Source: Pseudomonadota bacterium
GTDB taxonomy: Bacteria; Pseudomonadota; Gammaproteobacteria; UBA5335
Length of the DNA stretch: 11,104 nt
Direction of reading: 5' to 3'
Assembly: GCA_002862965.1 (NCBI GenBank)
Contig: PKCW01000145.1
Coordinates: 1 to 11,104 of the forward strand
The translations under genes and the position numbers were made by a program. Under the pieces are notes generated by a model. The model was not told where the DNA came from and did no database searches. It saw only the letters and a list, made by a program, of their open reading frames with translations. Shown here piece after piece: positions 6,263-11,104 of this stretch; position 1 is the stretch's first letter; the number at the start of each line of letters is the position of its first letter.

Positions 6263-7666
6263 ATGATGCCCTTGCGCCCGATCAAGCAGGCTTTCCACGA
6301 CCGCTACATGGCGCTGGCGCTGGTGCAGATCGGATTGAGCGCGCTGGCTGTGCTGGCGGCTACCGTCTTGCGGTTCATCCATGTCGGGCGCCCCGGCGTC
6401 GAGAGCATCGCCCCGCTTGCGCCCAAGGTCGCCTTGTTCTCGCTGGCGCTGGGGACCGCCATGTACGCGCTGGGGATGTACCAGCGCTTCGCGCCGATGC
6501 GCGTGGAGGAGATGGCCGTGCGCGTGCTGGCGGCCTGCGGCCTGACCTGGGCCGGGCTGGCGCTGCTCTATTACCTCTTGCCGGGGCTCTATCTCGGCCG
6601 CGGCATCATGGCCCTGACCCTGCTGTTCGCGGCCCCAGCCCTTCTGCTCACGCAAGTCCTGTTTCAGCGCTGGGGCGAGGCGGCTCCGATCAAGCCGCGG
6701 GTGCTGATTCTGGGTGCGGGACGGCGCGCGGCAGACCTGTTCGCCCGACTCGGCGTGCCGCGCGGGTCGCAGGTGGTGGGTTTCATGCCGCTGACGGCGG
6801 ACCGAATCGCCGCGGGGCTGCCGGGGCCCATCGTGCGCACCGCGCCACGGCGGCTGCATGAACTGGCGCGCCGGCTGCGCCTCGACGAAATCGTCGTGGC
6901 ACCCGATGAACGGCGCGGCCAACTGCCGCTCGAAGCCCTGCTGGAATGTCGCGCGCTGGGGATCCGGGTGACCGACGCCGTCGGCTTTGCCGAACGCGAG
7001 ACCGGCAAGGTGTTGCTCGATTTCTTGCAGCCTGCCGCGCTGGTCTATTCCGCGGGCGGATTCGGCAGTTCCCTGTATCCCTACGGCAAACGCATCTTCG
7101 ACACGCTGGCGGCGGTCTTGCTGCTGGTGCCGGCGGCGCCGGCCATGCTCCTGGCCGCATTGGCCATCCGGATCGAGGACGGATCGGGAGCGCCCGTTTT
7201 CTATCGCCAGATCCGCACCGGCAAGGGTGGACAGCCGTTCGCCATCTGGAAGTTCCGCAGCATGCGGGTGGACGCCGAGCAGGCCGGTACGCCGGTCTGG
7301 GCCCAGGCCGACGATCCGCGCGTGACCCGGGTGGGGCGCGCGCTGCGCAAGTATCGCATCGACGAACTGCCGCAGCTGTTCAACGTCCTGCGCGGCGAGA
7401 TGAGTCTGGTGGGGCCGCGGCCGGAGCGCCCCCCCTTTGTCGCCGCGCTGGCGCAGAACATCCCGTTTTATGCGGTGCGCCATCGCATCGCGCCGGGGCT
7501 CACCGGCTGGGCCCAGCTCAACTACCGCTACGGCGATACCGAGGCCGACGCGCGGGAAAAGCTACAGTACGATTTGTATTATCTGAAGCATCAGAGCCTG
7601 CTGTTCGACCTGATGATCTGCCTGCTCACGGTCGAAGTGGTGCTGTTCGGCAAGGGTGCCCGGTGA
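6263..7666 (+). CDS. Exopolysaccharide polyprenyl glycosylphosphotransferase (PEP-CTERM-associated sugar transferase type)
   Basis: A 467-residue polytopic enzyme that starts glycan assembly by transferring a sugar-1-phosphate from a UDP-sugar to undecaprenyl phosphate at the inner membrane. The N-terminal half has about four membrane helices (roughly 17-37, 55-75, 86-108, 112-132). A soluble Rossmann-like CoA-binding/FlaA1-type segment starting VLILGAGRRAADLF (148-160) follows. The C-terminal bacterial sugar transferase domain starts at YGKRIFD (274-280), with a hydrophobic membrane-inserted helix after it. FYRQIRTG and WKFRSMR follow, then IDELPQLFNVLRGEMSLVG with the catalytic Asp-Glu pair D367/E368, then GPRPERP, PGLTGWAQLNYRYG and the YDLYYLK tail. 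The C-terminal LQYDLYYLKxxSLLFDL...VVLFGKGAR pattern is what I know from the PEP-CTERM/exosortase-associated group. Two ATGs (6263, 6266) are possible starts; the ribosome binding site is weak. The aminotransferase gene follows after 16 bases. Confidence 0.93.
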   Translation: MMPLRPIKQAFHDRYMALALVQIGLSALAVLAATVLRFIHVGRPGVESIAPLAPKVALFSLALGTAMYALGMYQRFAPMRVEEMAVRVLAACGLTWAGLALLYYLLPGLYLGRGIMALTLLFAAPALLLTQVLFQRWGEAAPIKPRVLILGAGRRAADLFARLGVPRGSQVVGFMPLTADRIAAGLPGPIVRTAPRRLHELARRLRLDEIVVAPDERRGQLPLEALLECRALGIRVTDAVGFAERETGKVLLDFLQPAALVYSAGGFGSSLYPYGKRIFDTLAAVLLLVPAAPAMLLAALAIRIEDGSGAPVFYRQIRTGKGGQPFAIWKFRSMRVDAEQAGTPVWAQADDPRVTRVGRALRKYRIDELPQLFNVLRGEMSLVGPRPERPPFVAALAQNIPFYAVRHRIAPGLTGWAQLNYRYGDTEADAREKLQYDLYYLKHQSLLFDLMICLLTVEVVLFGKGAR

Positions 7667-7682
7667 GGCAGGAGGGCGATCC

Positions 7683-8834
7683 ATGCGCGAACGGTTTCTG
7701 ACCTTCGGGGCGCCGCTGATCGGCGAGGACGAGATCGCCGAGGTGGTCGACAGCCTGCGCAGCGGCTGGCTGGGCACCGGTCCCAAGACGGCCCGCTTCG
7801 AACGCGATTTCGCCGCCTACAAGGGCGCTGATCAGGCGGTGGCCGTCAACTCCTGTACGGCGGCCCTGCATTTGAGCCTGCTTGCCGCGGGTCTGGGGCC
7901 GGGCGATGAAGTCATCACCACGCCGCTGACCTTCTGCGCGACGGTGAACGCCATCCTGCACGCCGGCGCGACGCCCGTGCTCGCCGACGTGGATCCGGTC
8001 ACCTTCAACCTCGATCCGGCCGCGGTCGCGGCGCGCATCACCCCGCGCACGCGCGCCATCCTGCCGGTGCATTTCGCCGGCCGGCCCTGCGACATGGGCG
8101 CGTTCGTGGCGCTGGCCGAGCGATACGATCTGCGAGTGATCGAAGACTGCGCCCATGCCATCGAAAGCACGTACGACGGAAGACCCGTCGGCACGTTCGG
8201 TGATTTCGGCTGCTTCAGCTTTTATGTCACCAAGAACGTGGTCACCGGCGAGGGCGGCATGATCCTCGCCCGGCGGGCCGAGGACGCCGCGCGCCTCAAG
8301 ACGCTGGCACTGCACGGCATGAGCCACGATGCCTGGCGGCGCTTCTCGGACAGCGGCTATCGCCACTATCAGGTGGTGGAATGCGGTTTCAAGTACAACA
8401 TGATGGACCTCCAGGCCGCGATCGGACTGCATCAACTGGCGCGGGTGGAGGCGTCCTGGCAGCGCCGGTGCGCGATCTGGGCGCGCTACCAGGACGCTTT
8501 CGCCGACCTGCCGGTGACGCGGCCGGCGGCGCCCGAGCCCCGCAGCCGGCATGCCCATCACCTCTACACCCTGCTGATCGACGCGGCGCGCTGCGGTCGC
8601 GCCCGCGATGATTTCCTTGCCCACATGACGGCGCAGCGCATCGGCGTGGGCGTGCACTACCTCAGCCTGCCCGAGCACCCCTATTATCAGGACCGCCTGG
8701 GATGGCGTCCGGAAGACACCCCCAACGCCATGCGCATCGGCCGGCAGACGGTGAGCCTGCCGCTGTCGCCGGCCTTGACCGACGCCGACGTCGAGGACGT
8801 CATCGCGGCGGTCCGGCTGGGCATCCCGGCGTGA
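7683..8834 (+). CDS. DegT/DnrJ/EryC1/StrS-family PLP sugar aminotransferase
   Basis: A 383-residue pyridoxal-phosphate enzyme that transaminates a keto-sugar nucleotide, usually with glutamate as amino donor, to give an amino sugar. The N-terminal FGAPLIGEDEIAEVV and SGWLGTGPKTARFE (27-40) are family hallmarks. The phosphate-binding NSCTAALHLSL follows (56-66), then VITTPLTFCATVNAI (77-91). IEDCAHA (153-159) carries Asp155, which pairs with the pyridine nitrogen. SFYVTKNVVTGEGGMI (179-194) carries the Schiff-base Lys184. FKYNMMDLQAAIGLHQL (236-252) completes the signature. The ATG at 7683 is favoured by AGGAGG (7670-7675) seven bases upstream; an earlier in-frame GTG at 7656 would overlap the sugar transferase gene and remove that logic. 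The acyltransferase start overlaps its stop, suggesting that the amino group made here is then acylated, as in bacillosamine-type pathways. The exact sugar is not readable. Confidence 0.94.
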   Translation: MRERFLTFGAPLIGEDEIAEVVDSLRSGWLGTGPKTARFERDFAAYKGADQAVAVNSCTAALHLSLLAAGLGPGDEVITTPLTFCATVNAILHAGATPVLADVDPVTFNLDPAAVAARITPRTRAILPVHFAGRPCDMGAFVALAERYDLRVIEDCAHAIESTYDGRPVGTFGDFGCFSFYVTKNVVTGEGGMILARRAEDAARLKTLALHGMSHDAWRRFSDSGYRHYQVVECGFKYNMMDLQAAIGLHQLARVEASWQRRCAIWARYQDAFADLPVTRPAAPEPRSRHAHHLYTLLIDAARCGRARDDFLAHMTAQRIGVGVHYLSLPEHPYYQDRLGWRPEDTPNAMRIGRQTVSLPLSPALTDADVEDVIAAVRLGIPA

Positions 8835-9529
8835 GAACGTGGCTGTTGCAGCGCGTGCCATCCGCCTGGCGACAGTCCGCACGCGCGCGGCTCAACGCCT
8901 GGCAGCGCGCGCGCAAGGCGCCCCGCATGCTGCGCGGCTATCGCGACGCCACGGGGGCGTGGCGTCCCTGGGTGCGCATGAGTGACACGGTGGTGATCCA
9001 GCATCCCGAGCGCGTGATCCTGGAAGACCGCTGTTTCATCTGGCACCACAGCATCCTCGACGGCACCGGGGGGCTGGAGATCGGCGAGGGTTGCCACATC
9101 GGCGCCTGGGCGGGAATCTTCACGCACAGTTCCCATTTCGCCCTGCGCATCTACGGTCGCCACTATCTGGACGTCCCGCAGGATCGGCGCGCCGGATTTC
9201 GCACGGCCCCGGTTGCCATCGGCCGCTATGTGGCGATCGGCGCGAGCAGCCTCATCATGCCCGGCGTCACCATCGGCGACGGTGCCGGCATCATGGCGGG
9301 ATCGATCGTGCAATCGAACGTCGCGCCCTTTGCGCTGGTCGGCGGCAATCCGGCGCGGGTGCTGGGCGACATGCGCCGCTTCGACGCTCGCCTGTTGCGC
9401 CAGCATCCGGAACTGCGGCCCTGGTATGAGGAGTGGCAGCGGCGCGATGCAGCCTTGCCGGAGGCGACAACCGCAGGATCCGTCGCGGCGCGCGATGAGG
9501 CGGATTCGACGGCTTGCCCGGATGCCTGA
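8831..9529 (+). CDS. Left-handed beta-helix (hexapeptide-repeat) acyltransferase, WbbJ/WcaF-like
   Basis: A 232-residue acyltransferase with hexapeptide repeats. Coils are visible from VIQHPERVILEDRCFI (55-70) through LEIGEGCHIGAWAGIFTHSSH (82-102), and again from APVAIGRYVAIGASSLIMPGVTIGDGAGIMAGSIV (126-160). The GGNPARVLGD closure (171-180) is typical of sugar O- or N-acetyltransferases using acetyl-CoA. His99 and His102 in THSSH are the likely catalytic-histidine candidates. An Arg-rich leader of about 45 residues precedes the helix and a low-complexity tail follows from about 205. The GTG at 8831 overlaps the aminotransferase stop by 4 bases (GTGA), arguing for translational coupling; the ATG at 8928 is an alternative without such support. 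N-acetylation of the amino sugar made by the neighbour is the simplest role, but O-acetylation of the glycan is equally compatible with the fold. Confidence 0.88.
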   Translation: MRTWLLQRVPSAWRQSARARLNAWQRARKAPRMLRGYRDATGAWRPWVRMSDTVVIQHPERVILEDRCFIWHHSILDGTGGLEIGEGCHIGAWAGIFTHSSHFALRIYGRHYLDVPQDRRAGFRTAPVAIGRYVAIGASSLIMPGVTIGDGAGIMAGSIVQSNVAPFALVGGNPARVLGDMRRFDARLLRQHPELRPWYEEWQRRDAALPEATTAGSVAARDEADSTACPDA

Positions 9530-9548
9530 ACCACACGGTTCAATGCCG

Positions 9549-9575
9549 GGTGACCGGGCGCCAGGCCCGGCCACC
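9549..9575. terminator. Hairpin between convergent genes, possible terminator lacking a U-run
   Basis: An 11-position stem (9549-9559 with 9565-9575) pairs at 10 positions, with one A/C mismatch, over the 5-base loop GCCAG. It lies in the 58-base gap between the acyltransferase stop (9529) and the secreted-protein stop (9588), where a bidirectional terminator is expected. No T-run follows on either strand, so termination would be inefficient or factor-assisted. Confidence 0.45.
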
Positions 9576-9587
9576 TCGCCGCGATGT

Positions 9588-10022
9588 TTACTTGCCGTTC
9601 AATTCAGGCGCGGGGATGAAGGTGTAGCTCTTGTGCACGTTGGTCAGATCCCCCTTGGGGAAGCTGGCGTAGGCGTCCATCTTGAGCGTTTTCCCCATCC
9701 CTTTGGTGAGGATCATGATGCCTTTGGCATTGGCATCGCCGAAGTAGGCTCCGACGGCATCGACGTCCTGTTCCAGATTGGCCTTTTCGCTGGGCGCAAA
9801 GGCCATGGCTTCCATGCCCCCCCAGTAGCAGTCGCCTTTCAGGCAGCGACCATAGGCACGGATCATGGGCTTGCCCTTGTCCAGCTTGATCTGGATGGAT
9901 TTCACCAGCCCGCTCTCGTCTTGGTTTTTCCAGTAGCCCAGAAAGTCATCGGCACCGGCATGAGCCAGCGGGGCTGCCAGCAGCAAGGCCAGGGCTCCAA
10001 GCAGTTTGCGCGATTGAATCAT
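9588..10022 (-). CDS. Small secreted protein of unknown function with a two-cysteine WG motif
   Basis: A 144-residue protein with a clear Sec signal peptide: MIQSRK, a hydrophobic Leu/Ala core, and an AHA-GA cleavage site after residue 22. The mature part begins FLGYWKNQDESGLVKSIQI (27-45) and continues RAYGRCLKGDCYWG (55-68). This resembles a small-domain pattern I know from many bacterial hypothetical proteins, FxGxWxNxD followed by WGxCxxxDCxWG, with no assigned role. Cys60 and Cys65 could form a periplasmic disulfide. The start is supported by GGAG (complement of 10032-10035) nine bases upstream. It lies against the direction of the surrounding polysaccharide genes, and its Lys-rich, visibly less GC-rich coding sequence contrasts with theirs, so it may have been inserted or serve a separate function. 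Expression probably comes from the promoter near 10128-10136. Confidence 0.85.
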   Translation of the reverse strand: MIQSRKLLGALALLLAAPLAHAGADDFLGYWKNQDESGLVKSIQIKLDKGKPMIRAYGRCLKGDCYWGGMEAMAFAPSEKANLEQDVDAVGAYFGDANAKGIMILTKGMGKTLKMDAYASFPKGDLTNVHKSYTFIPAPELNGK

Positions 10023-10074
10023 GGATACACACTCCGAATGGCAAGGGTCAAAGGGCCGCGCGCGGCGCAGGGCG

Positions 10075-10098
10075 GGCGCCTCGCATGGCGTGAGCGCC
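10075..10098 (-). promoter_or_regulatory. GC-rich imperfect hairpin in the leader of the secreted-protein gene
   Basis: In the - strand transcript, GGCGC (complement of 10094-10098) pairs with GCGCC (complement of 10075-10079). Further pairs CGC/GCG lie close to a short loop near 10085-10087, with mismatches between. The element sits in a leader of roughly 100 bases. It could affect translation or transcript stability, but GC-rich DNA often forms such structures by chance. Confidence 0.25.
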
Positions 10099-10127
10099 GC
10101 ACAAACAGCCCGGCAACAGGCGAGGCA

Positions 10128-10136
10128 ATCCTAGCA
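10128..10136 (-). promoter_or_regulatory. Extended -10 promoter for the secreted-protein gene
   Basis: Read on the - strand, the complement of 10128-10136 is TGCTAGGAT, an extended -10 element (TGn followed by TAGGAT, 4 of 6 to TATAAT). The hexamer 17 bases upstream (complement of 10151-10156, TGGCCG) is a poor -35, consistent with reliance on the extended -10. The predicted transcript would start near 10121 and carry a leader of about 100 bases. Confidence 0.4.
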
Positions 10137-10148
10137 GTCCACATGCCG

Positions 10149-10175
10149 GTCGGCCATCTGTCGCGACAGGCCGAC
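10149..10175. promoter_or_regulatory. Nested dyad symmetry, operator candidate
   Basis: Two symmetric elements are nested. CTGTCGCGACAG (10158-10169) is a perfect 12-bp palindrome. Around it, GTCGGCC (10149-10155) is complementary to GGCCGAC (10169-10175). The complex overlaps the predicted -35 region of the leftward secreted-protein promoter and lies 45 to 70 bases upstream of the flippase start, a suitable place for a dimeric regulator of either gene. Confidence 0.45.
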
Positions 10176-10183
10176 GATCGGAT

Positions 10184-10197
10184 GAATCGAACGATTC
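10184..10197. promoter_or_regulatory. Second dyad upstream of the flippase gene
   Basis: GAATCG and CGATTC flank a central AA, giving a 14-base interrupted palindrome that ends 22 bases before the flippase ATG. It could be an operator in the flippase leader. I see no convincing -35/-10 pair for the flippase in the spacer, so its promoter is undefined. Confidence 0.35.
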
Positions 10198-10219
10198 CTC
10201 TCCGCGAAGCAGCGCTGCC

Positions 10220-11104
10220 ATGAGCGCTTCCTTGCGCCATCAGGCGCTCTCTGGCACGCGCTGGACCGCGTTGGCCACTGCGGTGGGCACGGCATTGCAG
10301 TTGCTGCAGGTGGTCATCATCGCGCGCATCCTGACGCCGGCCGATTTCGGCCTGATGGCGCTGGTGCTGGTGATACTCGGGTTCGTGCAGAGCTACGCTG
10401 ATCTGGGTCTGTCGCAGGCATTGATCGCCCGCGGGCCGGTCGAGCCCAGACGGTTTGCCGCATTCTTCTGGCTCAACGTTCTGCTGGGCCTGGGGCTTTT
10501 CATCGCGCTGCTCGTGTCCGCAGCACCGCTGGCCGCGCTGCTCGGCGCGCCGGCGCTCGCGCCCCTGTTGCCCTTCGCCGGTGTGTCGCTGCTGATCCTG
10601 CCCTGGGGGCAGGGCTTCCAGAGCCTGTTGCAGAAGGAACTGCAATTCAAGCCGATCGCCATCGCCGAAATGGCCGGCAGCCTCGCCGGTGCGGCGGTGG
10701 CCATTGCCGGCGCCGCGCAGGGTGCCGGAGTCTACGCCCTGATCTGGGGACAACTCGCCAATGCCCTGGTGCGCACCCTGCCGATCGCCGCCCAGGGCTG
10801 GCGTCGTCATCGGCCCGCCCTGCACCTGTCACTCGCCGAGTTGCGCGGCGACCTGCGCTTTGGCGCCTTCCAGATGGGCGAGCGCACGCTGGGACTGATC
10901 AATGCCCGCCTGGATCAGTTGCTGATCGGCGCTGTGCTGGGAGCCGAGGCGCTGGGCTACTACAACCTGGCCTGGCAGATGACGCTGCAACCGCTGGCAC
11001 GGATCAACCCGGTGGTCATGCGCGTGGCCTTCCCGCTGTTCGCTCGCATCCAGCACGATCGGCCCCGCGTGCAGCGCGGGTATTTTCAGGCGCAACGACT
11101 CCTG
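10220..11104 (+). CDS. WzxC-like lipid-linked oligosaccharide flippase (MOP superfamily), 3' truncated
   Basis: The frame is open from the ATG at 10220 to the window end, giving 295 residues; the rest lies outside. It opens with SGTRWTALATAVGTALQLLQVVIIARILTPADFGLMALVLVILGF, the first two helices and linker typical of polysaccharide biosynthesis (PST) exporters. DLGLSQALIARG follows, then further hydrophobic helices at about 80-101, 112-130, 150-170 and 173-192. The segment RFGAFQMGERTLGLINARLDQLLIGAVLGAEALGYYNLA (213-251) and RINPVVMRVAFPLFARIQHD (261-280) closely match the pattern of WzxC/LPS O-unit exporters. Role: moving the undecaprenyl-linked repeat across the inner membrane. The start has only a weak ribosome binding site, but no earlier in-frame start is available nearby. 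It belongs functionally with the sugar transferase, aminotransferase and acyltransferase genes despite the intervening reversed gene. Confidence 0.92.
   Translation, partial: MSASLRHQALSGTRWTALATAVGTALQLLQVVIIARILTPADFGLMALVLVILGFVQSYADLGLSQALIARGPVEPRRFAAFFWLNVLLGLGLFIALLVSAAPLAALLGAPALAPLLPFAGVSLLILPWGQGFQSLLQKELQFKPIAIAEMAGSLAGAAVAIAGAAQGAGVYALIWGQLANALVRTLPIAAQGWRRHRPALHLSLAELRGDLRFGAFQMGERTLGLINARLDQLLIGAVLGAEALGYYNLAWQMTLQPLARINPVVMRVAFPLFARIQHDRPRVQRGYFQAQRLL

Noticed and set aside
7626..8882. A 418-codon open frame on the - strand
   Set aside because: It is antisense to the aminotransferase gene, whose PLP motifs and ribosome binding site are clear.
9213..10223. A 336-codon + strand frame across the acyltransferase end and the secreted-protein gene
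   Set aside because: It overlaps two better supported genes. The signal peptide and ribosome binding site of the - strand gene are convincing, and this translation has no family features.
1..11104. tRNA or rRNA genes, CRISPR arrays, insertion sequences or attachment sites
   Set aside because: I saw no cloverleaf-like segment, no regularly spaced repeats and no transposase or integrase motifs. No direct or inverted repeats flank any gene at a scale suggesting a mobile element.

Overview
The window is GC-rich, densely coded DNA. It probably comes from a hydrocarbon- or lipid-using proteobacterium, most likely a gammaproteobacterium. This placement rests on gene content only: an AlkB-type diiron hydroxylase, a coniferyl-aldehyde-type ALDH and a PEP-CTERM-type polyprenyl glycosylphosphotransferase. 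No rRNA or tRNA is present to support it. I see no insertion sequence, CRISPR array or phage gene.

Region 1 (1-2508) is oxidative metabolism. The 3' part of an AlkB-family membrane hydroxylase (1-933, +) converges on a complete aldehyde dehydrogenase (2508-1042, -). A near-perfect bidirectional hairpin terminator lies between them (979-1005). The pair fits hydrocarbon or alcohol oxidation to fatty acids, but co-function is inferred.

Region 2 (2509-6177) starts with a 297-base divergent intergenic stretch. A tightly packed + strand trio follows: an acyl-CoA dehydrogenase-like flavoprotein with a shortened C-terminus, a MoxR-type AAA+ ATPase overlapping it by 4 bases, and a CoxE-like von Willebrand A protein 4 bases further on. 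MoxR/VWA pairs usually act as chaperones that mature or insert cofactors into client enzymes. Their coupling to an apparently non-canonical acyl-CoA dehydrogenase is the most interesting biology here.

Region 3 (6178-11104) is a surface-polysaccharide locus behind its own sigma70-like promoter (6180-6208). It encodes a lipid-carrier sugar-phosphate transferase, a PLP sugar aminotransferase (DegT/DnrJ/EryC1/StrS) and a left-handed beta-helix acyltransferase whose start overlaps the aminotransferase stop. After an oppositely oriented gene for a small secreted two-cysteine protein (10022-9588), a WzxC-like flippase begins at 10220 and runs off the window. The likely pathway is: an amino sugar is made and acylated, the repeat unit is started on a polyprenyl phosphate, and the lipid-linked unit is flipped to the periplasm. 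The divergent spacer between the secreted protein and the flippase (10023-10219) is rich in dyad symmetry and holds a plausible extended -10 promoter for the secreted protein.
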